64,000 nt of DNA from JAZDOK01 sp043798715 (GCA_043798715.1 JAZDOK010000100.1:62001-126000); one strand, 5' to 3'. Shown: positions 32,469 to 41,744, counted from the first letter of the stretch. Translations and numbers: made by a program. The notes: generated by a model not told the origin, from the sequence alone.

Positions 32469-33511
32469 AGCGGTTGCTTTCGATATTTTTCTGTCTGGTT
32501 TTCCTCGGCGTTGCAGGAGGTTGCAGCCGCCCGCCGGCTCCGTCTCCTTCCGCCCCGCCTCCCGTGAAAGTCGGCATGGTTGTGGATACCGGCGGCCTGA
32601 ACGATTATTCTTTCAACCAATCCGCGCATCAGGGGCTGGTGAGGGCCATGGAGAGCCTTGGATGCGAGATAAAAGCCATTGAATCCAGGACCGATGCGGA
32701 CTACGGGAAGAACCTCCACCTGTTGGCCGCCTCAGGTTACGACCCGGTGATCGCCGTGGGCGTCCTTCTCTCCAAACCTCTTGCCTCGACGGCCCGGGCC
32801 TTTCCCAACGTCAGGTTCGTCTCCATCGATGGGGAGGATCCAGCCCTCCCCAACGTTTCGGTCTACCGCTTCCGGGAGGAGGAGGGATCTTTTCTCGCCG
32901 GCGCTCTGGCGGCCATGGTGACCCACCGGAAAAAAGTCGGCTTCGTCGGAGGGCTTAAGATTCCCCTGATCGAAAAATTCGAGGCGGGTTTCAGGGCCGG
33001 CGTCCGGACCATCAATCCCTCCATTCAGGTCAAGACCGCCTATTCCCACTCCTTCAGCGATTCTGAAAAGGGGAAGGAGGCGGCTCTTAAGCTGTTCAAG
33101 GGCGGCGTCGATATCGTCTTTCATGCCGCCGGAGGCAGCGGCTCCGGCGTAATTGACGCGGCGCACGACATGGGGCCGGGATTCTACGCCATCGGGGTGG
33201 ACAGTGACCAGGACAGCATGGCTCCGGGCCGCGTGCTGACCAGCATGATCAAGCGGGTGGATCAGGCGGTGTTCGACGCGGCTAAAAGAGCCAAGGACGC
33301 CACTTTGACCCCGGGTGTGGTGACGCTGGGCCTGGCGGAAGAAGCCGTGGCGCTAAGCCCCATGCGCTACACCAAGGACATAATCAACACCCTGAACAGC
33401 ACCATCCTTCCCCGCATAAGCCGCCTTTCTTCCATGATCCGGGCCAAAAAGCTGATGGTGCCCGATTCTCTGCTGAAACTTAAAAACTATAAAGCGCCGA
33501 AAAAATTCTAG
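32465..33511 (+). CDS. BMP/PnrA-type nucleoside-binding lipoprotein
   Basis: A 348-residue lipoprotein (lipobox VAGGC, Cys20) followed by a periplasmic-binding fold of the basic membrane protein (Bmp/TmpC/PnrA/Med) family: KVGMVVDTGGLNDYSFNQSA, VRFVSIDGEDPALPNVSVYRF, EEEGSFLAGALAA, KKVGFVGGLKIPLIEKFEAGF and GVDSDQDSMAPG. Known members bind purine nucleosides and feed ABC importers. Here no ABC genes follow; instead a concentrative nucleoside transporter lies 22 bp downstream. Its ATG overlaps the end of ftsK. Confidence 0.88.
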   Translation: MKRLLSIFFCLVFLGVAGGCSRPPAPSPSAPPPVKVGMVVDTGGLNDYSFNQSAHQGLVRAMESLGCEIKAIESRTDADYGKNLHLLAASGYDPVIAVGVLLSKPLASTARAFPNVRFVSIDGEDPALPNVSVYRFREEEGSFLAGALAAMVTHRKKVGFVGGLKIPLIEKFEAGFRAGVRTINPSIQVKTAYSHSFSDSEKGKEAALKLFKGGVDIVFHAAGGSGSGVIDAAHDMGPGFYAIGVDSDQDSMAPGRVLTSMIKRVDQAVFDAAKRAKDATLTPGVVTLGLAEEAVALSPMRYTKDIINTLNSTILPRISRLSSMIRAKKLMVPDSLLKLKNYKAPKKF

Positions 33512-33533
33512 CTAGAATGGAGATGTTCCAACC

Positions 33534-35021
33534 ATGATTCACAGACTGGCCGCCCTTATCGGTTTCGTCGTCATCGTCTTCATCGCTTTTATTCTCTGCA
33601 ACAACAAGCGAAGGATAAATCCCAGAACTTTTTTCTGGGGGATCACCCTCCAGTTCATCTTCGCTTTCATGGTTCTGAGGGGAGCGGACATAATGTCCTT
33701 CATGGGGGTCTTCCTGCCGGGACGGGGCCGCTATTACACGATCTTTTTGCTCCTCCAGATTGTCGCGTTCTTCTTTATAGGACGCGCGTTCAAGACAAAG
33801 GAGGCATCCACTGAAATGGGGATGCTCTGGTTTAAACGGGTGATGCTCTTTGAAGGCCTTATCATCATGCTGCGTTGGAACCTGCTGGAAAAATTCTTTG
33901 TAGGGGCCCGCGAGGTGGTTACCCGGATCATCTCCTTCAGCGTGGAGGGGGCCACCTTCGTATTCGGCTCCCTGGCCACGGATAACAAGCCGGTCGGTTT
34001 TATTTTCGCCTTTGGCGTCCTTCCCACCATCATCTTCGTGGCCTCCATCTTTGCCATCATGTACTACTATGGTATCATGCAGGTCGTCGTTCGCTCCTTC
34101 GCCCGCCTCATGGTGAGGATCATGGGAACCAGCGGCGCCGAGTCCACCTCGGTTGCGGCCAGCATCTTCATGGGGCAGACGGAAGCCCCGCTGACCATAC
34201 GTCCCTTTCTTTCCAAAATGACCATGTCGGAACTCATGACCGTAATGACCGCCGGGATGGCCCACGTCTCCGGGGGGATAATGGCCGCCTACGTCATGGT
34301 GGCCCATGTTGATATCATGCATCTTCTGACCGCCGTCATCATGACTGCTCCCGGGTCCATCTTCATGTCCAAGATGATGGTGCCCGAGGTGGGCAAGCCC
34401 GAGACCGGCGAGGACGTGGAGGTAGACGTGGAGGTTCATGACGTCAACGTGATTGACGCCGCCGCCCGCGGCGCCTCCGAGGGCGGCATCCTGGCCCTTA
34501 ACGTGGTGGGGATGCTCATCGCCTTCATCGCCCTGGTGGCACTGGTGAACGGCTGCCTGGGTGGAGTCCACCAGATACTTGAAACGCTTCTTTCGAAATG
34601 CCAGGCGGCCAACGTCCTCTGGATTCAACCGGCCCTGCAGGGTCTGGTGAACTATTTTCCGTCCAGCCTCCAGCAGATTCTGGGGTGGATTTTCTCCCCC
34701 CTGGCCTTCGTCATGGGCGTGCCCTGGAAGGACGCCGCCACCGTGGGCAACCTGATGGGCATCCGCATGGTCTTAAACGAGTTTGTGGCTTTCGCCCAGC
34801 TGGGTCCGCTCAGGGATTCGCTTGATCCGCGTTCCTTTGTCATCGCCACTTATGCTCTCTGCGGATTCGCCAATTTCAGTTCGGTGGCCATCCAGATCGG
34901 GGGCATCGGCGCCCTGGCCCCGGATCGTCGGCATGACCTGGCCAAGCTGGGGATAAAGGCCATGCTGGCCGGAACCCTGGCCAACTTCCTGACGGCGACC
35001 ATCGCCGGGATTCTTCTTTAG
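33534..35021 (+). CDS. Concentrative nucleoside transporter (NupC/CNT family)
   Basis: A 495-residue inner-membrane symporter. CNT signatures: FFWGITLQFIFAFMVLR, GIMQVVVRSFARLMVRIMGTSGAES, NIFMGQTEAP-type motif as SIFMGQTEAPLTIRPFL, MTAGMAHVSGGIMAAYV and GFANFSSVAIQIGGIGAL near the end. It imports nucleosides with Na+ or H+. A soluble insert of about 30 residues (TGEDVEVDVEVHDVNVIDAA) lies in the middle. ATG 33534 follows GGAG. It forms a likely uptake unit with the preceding nucleoside-binding lipoprotein and supplies substrates to the kinase at 6.2 kb. Confidence 0.92.
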   Translation: MIHRLAALIGFVVIVFIAFILCNNKRRINPRTFFWGITLQFIFAFMVLRGADIMSFMGVFLPGRGRYYTIFLLLQIVAFFFIGRAFKTKEASTEMGMLWFKRVMLFEGLIIMLRWNLLEKFFVGAREVVTRIISFSVEGATFVFGSLATDNKPVGFIFAFGVLPTIIFVASIFAIMYYYGIMQVVVRSFARLMVRIMGTSGAESTSVAASIFMGQTEAPLTIRPFLSKMTMSELMTVMTAGMAHVSGGIMAAYVMVAHVDIMHLLTAVIMTAPGSIFMSKMMVPEVGKPETGEDVEVDVEVHDVNVIDAAARGASEGGILALNVVGMLIAFIALVALVNGCLGGVHQILETLLSKCQAANVLWIQPALQGLVNYFPSSLQQILGWIFSPLAFVMGVPWKDAATVGNLMGIRMVLNEFVAFAQLGPLRDSLDPRSFVIATYALCGFANFSSVAIQIGGIGALAPDRRHDLAKLGIKAMLAGTLANFLTATIAGILL

Positions 35022-35029
35022 GAGTTATT

Positions 35030-36145
35030 TTGGAAAAAGCCATTCTCGCAGCCCTGGATCGCGGCCGGTCCCCCATCGATACGGAAGAATTTCTCGATGA
35101 ACTTCGCCTTCTGGCCGAGACAGCCGGGGCCGAGGTACTTGACCGTCTTGTACAGAAGGGAAAAAGGCCGGAGGCAGCCTCCCTGATCGGCGCCGGCAAG
35201 GTTGAGGAATTGGCTGAGCTCTGCGCCCGGCACCAGGCGAACCTGGTCATATTTCTCAACGATCTGCGTCCGATGCAGGAGAGGAACCTGACGGAAAAAC
35301 TCAACCTCAAGGTCATTGATCGGCAGGCGCTCATCCTGGACATTTTCGCCCAGCGGGCCCGCACACGCGAAGGCAAGCTCCAGGTGGAACTGGCCCAGCT
35401 CAACTACCTGCTTCCCAGGCTGACCGGCTACGGGATTATTCTTTCGCGTCTCGGTGGCGGCATCGGGACCAGGGGGCCGGGAGAGACCAAGCTGGAGACG
35501 GATCGGCGCCACATCCACCGGAAGATTTCAACTCTTAAGCGCGAATTGGAGCATGTCCGGAGTCATCGGGAGCTCCTCCGAAAATCCCGCCATAACAAGG
35601 GATTCTTTTCCGCCGCTCTCGTCGGCTACACCAACGCCGGAAAATCCACGCTCTTCAACGCCCTCACCCGCTCTTCCGTCTTTGTGGAGGACAAGCTCTT
35701 TGCCACGCTGGATCCCACCGTCAAAAAGGTCAATCTCCCGACGGGGGAGCTCCTGCTCCTCGTTGACACCGTCGGCGTCATCAGGAACCTGCCTCACGAT
35801 CTGGTAGCGGCCTTTCGGGCCACCCTGGAGGAAGTCGAGGAGGCCGACCTCCTGATCCATGTGATGGATGTCTCCCAAAGCCGGTGGGAGGAGCATGCGG
35901 AGGTCGTCCGCGGCGTTCTGGAGGAGATGGCGGTTGACAACAAGCCCATCCTCCATGTGATGAACAAGGTGGATCTCCTGCCGGATCGGGAAAAGATTGA
36001 TTCCTTCAGGGAGCGTCTTCATAACTCCATTCCCGTTTCGGCCCTCCGGAAGGAAGGCTTTCCGGAACTGCTCCTGGAGCTCCACCGCTTAACCGCTCTG
36101 ATCGAGAGCGGAGGAGGCGAATTCTCCTGGAACTCAAACCCCTGA
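35030..36145 (+). CDS. hflX: GTPase HflX
   Basis: A 371-residue ribosome-associated GTPase that splits stalled 70S ribosomes. The N-terminal HflX domain shows SLIGAGKVEELAEL and VIDRQALILDIFAQRARTREGKLQVELAQL, then the linker GGGIGTRGPGETKLETDRR, and the G domain with G1 GYTNAGKSTLFN, G3 DTVG and G4 NKVD. The length is slightly short because the C-terminal extension is small. The start is TTG at 35030 with AGGAG 7 nt upstream; it lies 8 bp after the transporter stop. Confidence 0.93.
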   Translation: MEKAILAALDRGRSPIDTEEFLDELRLLAETAGAEVLDRLVQKGKRPEAASLIGAGKVEELAELCARHQANLVIFLNDLRPMQERNLTEKLNLKVIDRQALILDIFAQRARTREGKLQVELAQLNYLLPRLTGYGIILSRLGGGIGTRGPGETKLETDRRHIHRKISTLKRELEHVRSHRELLRKSRHNKGFFSAALVGYTNAGKSTLFNALTRSSVFVEDKLFATLDPTVKKVNLPTGELLLLVDTVGVIRNLPHDLVAAFRATLEEVEEADLLIHVMDVSQSRWEEHAEVVRGVLEEMAVDNKPILHVMNKVDLLPDREKIDSFRERLHNSIPVSALRKEGFPELLLELHRLTALIESGGGEFSWNSNP

Positions 36146-36209
36146 GAGATCCTCATGAAACTGCGGTTACTTCAAACAAAAACACAAGGAAAAGAAAGGC
36201 AGGTAACAT

Positions 36210-36647
36210 ATGTCAACTCTTAAAGAACGCATCGGGCAAATCATCGGGCAAATGCAACTCTCCGCCCTGGCCACCGTCACGGCAGAAGGCAAACCATGGG
36301 TTCGATACGTAATGACGGTAGCGGATGAGAAAATGAACATCCGATTCTCCTCCTTCGTCGGCGCCCGCAAGGTGGAACAGCTCAAACGAAATCCTGAAGT
36401 CCATCTCACCTGCGGGGTGACGAATCCCATGGAAATGAAGCCATATCTTCAAATCCAGGGCCGCGCGCGCTTCACGACCGATCGGGATGAGCGGCATGGG
36501 TTCTGGAATGAAATGATGGCCAATATTTACGAAGGTCCCGACGATCCCAAGTACGGCATAATCATCGTGGAACCGTACCGCATCGAGTACTGCGCCCCGG
36601 GGAAATTTGAACCCGAAGTCTGGACTCAGGAAACCGGCAAAGCCTGA
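36210..36647 (+). CDS. Pyridoxamine-5'-phosphate-oxidase-like flavin protein
   Basis: A 145-residue split-barrel protein of the PNPOx-like group (general stress protein 26 type). It has MQLSALATVTAEGKPWVRYVM, IRFSSFVGARKVEQLKRNPEVHLTCG and IIIVEPYRIEYCAPGKFEPEVW. Such proteins bind FMN or F420; the substrate is unknown and full PdxH signature residues are not seen. ATG 36210 lies 65 bp after hflX, and the gene is convergent with truA. Confidence 0.8.
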   Translation: MSTLKERIGQIIGQMQLSALATVTAEGKPWVRYVMTVADEKMNIRFSSFVGARKVEQLKRNPEVHLTCGVTNPMEMKPYLQIQGRARFTTDRDERHGFWNEMMANIYEGPDDPKYGIIIVEPYRIEYCAPGKFEPEVWTQETGKA

Positions 36648-36666
36648 CGACGAGTCTCTACCCGGT

Positions 36667-37458
36667 TCAGCCCTCCTCGGGATACTTAACCTCTACCAGG
36701 CAGAGGCCGTGGGCGGGGGCGGACGGCCCGCCTAATGCGGGGTTTTTGGACGCCAGGATGTCGAGAACCTCCCGGGGCTTAATCTTTCCGCGGCCGGCCT
36801 GCACCAGGGTTCCCACAATCATCCGCACCATTCCCCGGAGAAAATTGTTGGCCTCAATCTCGATGAGAATCATTTCCTCCTCGGAGAAGAGGCGGTGCCA
36901 GAATAGCCTGGGGCCTGGATTTTCCCGGGTGACTTTGAAATTTAGAATGGTGCAGTGAAGGTTTTCACGATCGGACTTTCCTGATTTAAAAGAGGAAAAA
37001 TCATGCTCCCCCAGCAGGAGGTCTCCCGCTTCCTGTATTAGATCGGGATAAAGATGATCCCGGATCTGCCAGCCCCATTTAGTGGCCAGGGCCGAGTGAA
37101 CTTCCCGGTTGATCAGAAAATATTGGTAAGTGCGGCTCAGGGCGGAAAAGCGCGAGTGGAAATCAAGAGGGACCTCGCACACCTCCCGGACGGCCAAAGA
37201 CGGCCGGACGGCCGCGTTGAGAGCCCGCTTGAGAACAGGAAGAGCAATCGGGTGCTCTGTTTTGAAATTTGCGACCTGCCCGACCGCATGGACCCCGGCG
37301 TCGGTGCGCCCGGCTCCGATGAGTTTAACAGGCTCCTTAACCAGGACGGCGATCTTCTCCTCAAGGAGGGACTGGACGGTGAGCGTCCCCGCCCTCTGCT
37401 TCTGAAAGCCGAAGAAGCATTCCCCATCATATTCCAGGACGAGCTTTATATTCCGCAT
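36667..37458 (-). CDS. truA: tRNA pseudouridine synthase A
   Basis: A 263-residue enzyme that makes pseudouridine at tRNA positions 38-40. The catalytic aspartate lies in GAGRTDAGVHAVGQVANF; other family segments are ALNAAVRPSLAVREV, SRTYQYFLINRE and NNFLRGMVRMIVGTLVQAGRGKI. It is 13 bp downstream of ecfT, the common ecfA-ecfT-truA order. Confidence 0.95.
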   Translation of the reverse strand: MRNIKLVLEYDGECFFGFQKQRAGTLTVQSLLEEKIAVLVKEPVKLIGAGRTDAGVHAVGQVANFKTEHPIALPVLKRALNAAVRPSLAVREVCEVPLDFHSRFSALSRTYQYFLINREVHSALATKWGWQIRDHLYPDLIQEAGDLLLGEHDFSSFKSGKSDRENLHCTILNFKVTRENPGPRLFWHRLFSEEEMILIEIEANNFLRGMVRMIVGTLVQAGRGKIKPREVLDILASKNPALGGPSAPAHGLCLVEVKYPEEG

Positions 37459-37471
37459 GAGCCCCCTTTTT

Positions 37472-38290
37472 TCAGTGAAAGAAACCGCCGGGCGGGTGGA
37501 AGGTGGCGATTAAGACCAGGATCGCCCCGGCCCAGAGACAGGCCCAGAGATCCAGGGAGGAAACCCTGAGCGTTTTTAAACGGGTTCTTCCCTCTCCCCC
37601 CCGGTAGCAGCGGGCCTCCATGGCCACGGCCAGTTCCTCGGCATGGCGGAAGGCGTGAACAAACAGGGGGACGAGGATGGGAATGAGGCTCCTGGCCCGC
37701 CGGTAGAGGCTGCCTCTTTCAAACTCGGCTCCCCGCGCCATCTGCGCCTTCATGATCTTCTCCGTCTCTTCCAGCATGAGGGGAATGAATCGAAGCGCTA
37801 TGGTGGTCATCATGGCCAGTTCATGGGCCGGAAGTCCCACTCTGCGGAAGGGCGAGAGGAGGGACTCCAGGGCGTCGGTCATCTGGATGGGGGAGGTGGT
37901 CAGGGTCAGAAGTGAAGTGGATAAAATAAGGAGGATCAGCCGGAGGGACATGGCCGCGCCCAGGTGCAGGCCTTCGCCCGTTAGAGTGAACTTCCAGAAT
38001 GATACCAGGGGCCTTCCTCCCGCAAAAACAGCGTTGAAGAAGAAAGTTATGGCGATGAGAATCAGGATCGGCTTTAAACCGCGGATGAAAAATTTAAGTT
38101 TCAGTTTCGCCAGAACGGCCGCCAGGAGGATAAAGACCATGAGGAGTCCATAAGGCAGAAGACGATCCGTCGCGAAAATCTGGACCATAATCAGAAAGAG
38201 AAGGGCTATTTTTACCCTGGGATCCAGGCGGTGCACGAGGGAGTCACCGGGGATGAACTGGCCCAGCGTGATGTTTTTCATCAGCTCCAT
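37472..38290 (-). CDS. ecfT: ECF transporter transmembrane component EcfT
   Basis: A 272-residue energy-coupling membrane protein of vitamin ECF transporters. It starts NITLGQFIPGDSLVHRLDPRVKIALL, typical of EcfT, has about five to six helices, and carries the two coupling-helix Ala-Arg-Gly motifs around QMARGAEF and MEARCYRGGEGRTR. The start may be ATG 38290 or ATG 38281; the latter overlaps the ecfA stop by one base (TGATG). S components would be encoded elsewhere. Confidence 0.92.
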   Translation of the reverse strand: MELMKNITLGQFIPGDSLVHRLDPRVKIALLFLIMVQIFATDRLLPYGLLMVFILLAAVLAKLKLKFFIRGLKPILILIAITFFFNAVFAGGRPLVSFWKFTLTGEGLHLGAAMSLRLILLILSTSLLTLTTSPIQMTDALESLLSPFRRVGLPAHELAMMTTIALRFIPLMLEETEKIMKAQMARGAEFERGSLYRRARSLIPILVPLFVHAFRHAEELAVAMEARCYRGGEGRTRLKTLRVSSLDLWACLWAGAILVLIATFHPPGGFFH

Positions 38291-39138
38291 TTTGAAAGAA
38301 TCTCCACCCTGGCCTCTTCCAGCGTAATCACGTCAGCGCGCACCGGCATATCCCGCCTGATAAGAAGGTGCATGAGGCGGGTATACTCCGGGATTCCAAG
38401 GTGGTGCTCCTCGAGGAATTCTTTCTCAAGAAAAATCTCTCTCGGAGGCCCGAACTTTAAAATTTTTCCGGAGTCCAGGATATAGACTTGGTCCACCAGG
38501 GAGGCGATCTCCTCCATGCCGTGGGAGACGATGACGACCGTCATCTGCATATCCCGGGAAAAAGAGTGGATTCGCCGAAGCATCCGTTCCCGGCCCAGAC
38601 CGTCGAGACCCGCGGTCGGCTCATCCATCACCAGGATTTCCGGCCTCATGGCCAGGACCCCGGCCAGGGCCACCCGCCGCATCTCACCCCCGCTCAGGGT
38701 GAAAGGGGAACGATCCTTAAGAGAGGCAAAGTGGAGATCCATGCTTTCGAGGGCCTCCTGGACGCGGAGGGGAATTTCATCCCTGGATAGACCCATGTTC
38801 CGAAGGCCGAAGGCGACCTCTTCGAAGACCGTCTCCTCGAAGACCTGGTGCTCCGGGTACTGAAAGACCATGCCGACCTTCCGCCGGATTTCCCTTAAGT
38901 CCAGGCCCGGCGCGGCCAGATCCGCCCCATCGACAAAAACCTTCCCCTGCGAGGGCGTGAGCAAGGCGTTTAAATGCAGGGCGAGCGTCGTCTTGCCGCT
39001 CCCGGTCGGCCCGACGATCCCCGCGATGGAACCACGGGGTATCGAAAGGTTCACACCCAGAAGGGCCTGACGCTCCCAGGGGGTCCCCGCCAGGTAGGTA
39101 TACCCCAGTTCCTCGGTACGGATAACGGAATTTTCCAA
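38281..39138 (-). CDS. ecfA2: ECF transporter ATPase (EcfA2-like)
   Basis: A 285-residue ABC ATPase: Walker A GPTGSGKTT, Q-loop MVFQYPEHQVFEETV, signature LSGGEMRR, Walker B ILVMDEPTAGLD and switch histidine IVSHGMEE. FEETVFEEVAFGLRNMG and the early H in LALHLNALL fit EcfA2. Group II ECF modules normally have ecfA1 and ecfA2 side by side; only one is present here, with an unrelated peptidase gene upstream. Either the ATPase works as a homodimer or EcfA1 is elsewhere. The start is TTG at 39138 with GGAGGAG rather far upstream (about 13 nt). Confidence 0.88.
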   Translation of the reverse strand: MENSVIRTEELGYTYLAGTPWERQALLGVNLSIPRGSIAGIVGPTGSGKTTLALHLNALLTPSQGKVFVDGADLAAPGLDLREIRRKVGMVFQYPEHQVFEETVFEEVAFGLRNMGLSRDEIPLRVQEALESMDLHFASLKDRSPFTLSGGEMRRVALAGVLAMRPEILVMDEPTAGLDGLGRERMLRRIHSFSRDMQMTVVIVSHGMEEIASLVDQVYILDSGKILKFGPPREIFLEKEFLEEHHLGIPEYTRLMHLLIRRDMPVRADVITLEEARVEILSKWS

Positions 39139-39158
39139 GTTTTTTTTACGGCTCCTCC

Positions 39159-41234
39159 CTAATTCCCCGACCGTTTTGCGTCCAGGGCCCGCACAATCAG
39201 CTCGGGAGAATACCCAGAGAGGCGCAGTTCCTGGGCCGTGAAAGACTCGTCGCTCTTCCAGGCCACGTCCTTTATGGCTCCGCTCTCGTCCATGACCAGC
39301 TCGAAACGCGGCATGAGGAGGGCGGAAAACGGCGGAATATCGAGCTTTTTGAAACGCGCTTTGGCCTCGTCCCGCCAGGTGGTGTTGATTTTTATCGCAT
39401 ACTTGTTGACCAGCTCCCTGGCCTGATCGTAATCGCCGTTGGACTTGATCTCCATGAGCCGGGAAAGGAGTTCCCCGACTTCTATTCGCATCCTGGCAGG
39501 GTCAGTCACCTTCATGTAGGTCTTACCATTTACCTCAACAACCTGGAAAGCTCCGGCCTTCTCCCTGAGATACGTATCTATTAGCTGCAGCGCCCGCATG
39601 TGGTCGTCCTGGATTTCATCGCCGTCTATCCGCCTGAGCATCGTCAGGGCCCCGGTGGCATAGCTCTTAAGAGCCGCCTCCCCGATCTTTTTGACTTCTT
39701 CTCTGGTGAAGAGGCCCTTCTCCGCCAGGGCCGGATCGGAGGCGAAGTAGAGGGCGACCAGCTCGGCCCGGGCCTCTTCGAGAGTGCGGGCGAATTCCTT
39801 GAGGTGCCCGTCCGGATCGTCCACGTAGATCTTCCCGGAGGCATGACCGATGACCTCATGGATGGCCGTGTGGACCTCCTCGGCCCGGTCGCCGTATTTG
39901 AGCATGAGTTCCCGGTCCTCAGGCAGGTAAAATTCTTTCTTGGCCTTCTCTCCGCTCACCTTCTTGTAGTACTTGAGGACATTGGAAAGAGAGACGCTCT
40001 TGGAGCCGTAGGTCTGCCGCAGTTTTTCATCGTTTGGCAGGTTGACTCCGATGGGCGGCATGGTGCCGCTGTCGCCGGATCCCAGGGCCACGTTCACGGC
40101 GTTGGCTGAAGGCACGGAGCCGAAGTTGCTGCGGCAGTACTTTTTGTCCCAGGGCATCCGCCCCTCGAAGTACTGCACTTTTTCGCCCAGGAGGTTCATC
40201 AGCCGGGTCCCCTCCTGATCCACATAGTAAACCAGGCCCTCGAAGGTGGCTTTTACGCCCCGGGGGTCCTTGTAGGATTCGATGAAACCCAGGATCATAT
40301 CCACGTTTGAGCGGGTCTTGACCCACTGAATGTTGTAGTCTTCGAAATCCTTCGCCTCGCCTGTCTTGAAAAACTTGATCAGGAGTTCGAGAGTCTTCTT
40401 CTGGTTTTCATCGGTTGCGGGGACGAATTCCACCGCCTTTTCAAGTTTGGCTGCCATTCTTTCCAGTTCGCGGGAATAGCGGCCCCCGACGCGGTAGACA
40501 TCCTCTTTAATTACATCCCCATTCTTGGCGACACGGGAATTCAACTGGTATTTTTCCTTGAAATTATCCAGGTCTTTCATGGTCACCCCGGGAGCATAGT
40601 AGTTGTGGGCACTCTCGGCCACGATGTCCTTCTTCGAGTCCTTGCAGACGCTTAGGGGCTCGTAGTTCGCGTCGAAGATGACGCGACCGAGATCTCCGAG
40701 GAGATCCTTGAGGGATTCCTCGCTCGGCACGCCGAAATCGGCCCTCTGCCTCATTGCAGAGAGGGCGGCCGCCTCAAGCTCCGCTGGTGTGAATTCGGGG
40801 ACAAATTTCGCCTTGGTCCTCCCGTTGTACTGGCCGCCGTTGATCCAGAAGAGCTTGGTGTAGAGGGCGATCTTATTAAGGACGGCTGGTTCGGTCCCCT
40901 CCGGGTGTGTAAGGATTTCCTCCAGGATGCGGCGGATCATCAGGGCGTCCCGGTGGTTCTGGTCATACCAGATGTCGCGGCCGGAAAGCGCCGCCTCGGA
41001 AAGATAGTAAACTTGCATCTTGTCCGGCAGAGAAAGCGTATCGAAGCCGTCCGGCAGAAGGCGCACCACGGCAAAATCCTGCCCGCAGGCCGTGACCCGC
41101 TCCGCTATTAAGTCCGAATCGGCCTTGCCTCCCTTATCCTGCGCGGGGGGAGCCGAAAAAGCGACGCCCCCGCACCATAAAAAAGTGAAGGCCGCCGCGA
41201 CGAACAACTGCACCATATGTTTATTCATATCCAT
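39159..41234 (-). CDS. Exported dipeptidyl-peptidase-III-like (M49) metallopeptidase
   Basis: About 691 residues with a signal peptide (HMVQLFVAAAFTFLWCGGVAFSA). The zinc motif of M49 is HEVIGH (His459, Glu460, His464), the six-residue HExxxH form unique to DPP III, followed by EEARAELVALYF with the third ligand and by the conserved CKDSKKD/EYQ-type N-terminal lobe. The enzyme removes dipeptides from peptide N-termini. ATG 41234 is chosen because AGGAGG lies 6 nt upstream; an earlier in-frame start at 41258 lacks a site. Export is unusual, since characterised DPP III is cytosolic. Same strand as ecfA, 20 bp upstream. Confidence 0.82.
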   Translation of the reverse strand: MDMNKHMVQLFVAAAFTFLWCGGVAFSAPPAQDKGGKADSDLIAERVTACGQDFAVVRLLPDGFDTLSLPDKMQVYYLSEAALSGRDIWYDQNHRDALMIRRILEEILTHPEGTEPAVLNKIALYTKLFWINGGQYNGRTKAKFVPEFTPAELEAAALSAMRQRADFGVPSEESLKDLLGDLGRVIFDANYEPLSVCKDSKKDIVAESAHNYYAPGVTMKDLDNFKEKYQLNSRVAKNGDVIKEDVYRVGGRYSRELERMAAKLEKAVEFVPATDENQKKTLELLIKFFKTGEAKDFEDYNIQWVKTRSNVDMILGFIESYKDPRGVKATFEGLVYYVDQEGTRLMNLLGEKVQYFEGRMPWDKKYCRSNFGSVPSANAVNVALGSGDSGTMPPIGVNLPNDEKLRQTYGSKSVSLSNVLKYYKKVSGEKAKKEFYLPEDRELMLKYGDRAEEVHTAIHEVIGHASGKIYVDDPDGHLKEFARTLEEARAELVALYFASDPALAEKGLFTREEVKKIGEAALKSYATGALTMLRRIDGDEIQDDHMRALQLIDTYLREKAGAFQVVEVNGKTYMKVTDPARMRIEVGELLSRLMEIKSNGDYDQARELVNKYAIKINTTWRDEAKARFKKLDIPPFSALLMPRFELVMDESGAIKDVAWKSDESFTAQELRLSGYSPELIVRALDAKRSGN

Positions 41235-41372
41235 ATCAAACCTCCTTTGTTCCCTCAAAGTTCATTTTCCCGCGCAATATTCCTCCTGAGCTTGTAAATG
41301 TCTCTTCCGCAGTGTGTTCAGAGGAAGATAGGCACTTTGTTAGAATAAAAGGAGAAGTTAAAGGAGAAGACG

Positions 41373-41744
41373 ATGATCGATAAAAAAGAGAGTAAGAAAA
41401 AATACAAGCAGACCATACAACCGATGGGGGTTTATCAAATCCGGTGCACGGTCAACGGTAAAATATTTATCGGCCACAGCAAAAACCTTCCCGGTAAATT
41501 CAACAGCCTTAAATTTCAGCTTAAAATGGGTTCTTACTTCCCTCTTGCCGAATTGCAGTCGGATTATGCCCAATACGGTGAAGAAAAATTTTCCTTTGAG
41601 GTGCTGGATTACCTGGAGCCGAAAGAAGATCCTTTGTATGACTACGGCGACGACCTGGCCGTGCTGGAGGATTTGTGGGTGCAGAAACTTCTGCCGTTTG
41701 GAGAAAAAGGGTATAACAAAAAAAAGGAAAAAAACAGGACATGA
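41373..41744 (+). CDS. GIY-YIG nuclease-family protein
   Basis: A 123-residue protein. The degenerate GIY-YIG signature is MGVYQIRCTVNGKIFIGHSKNL, with SLKFQLKMGSYFPLAELQSDYAQYG and FSFEVLDYLEPKED following, the pattern of a small bacterial GIY-YIG family sometimes linked to LuxR-type regulators. Some active-site residues differ (V for I, FIG for YIG) so catalysis is uncertain. ATG 41373 follows AAGGAG at 7 nt. A second, different GIY-YIG gene starts 31 bp downstream. Confidence 0.75.
   Translation: MIDKKESKKKYKQTIQPMGVYQIRCTVNGKIFIGHSKNLPGKFNSLKFQLKMGSYFPLAELQSDYAQYGEEKFSFEVLDYLEPKEDPLYDYGDDLAVLEDLWVQKLLPFGEKGYNKKKEKNRT

Noticed and set aside
33480..34628. 382-codon minus-strand, His/Gly/Asp-rich frame
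   Set aside because: Antisense to the CNT transporter; composition is what reverse reading of membrane-protein codons gives.
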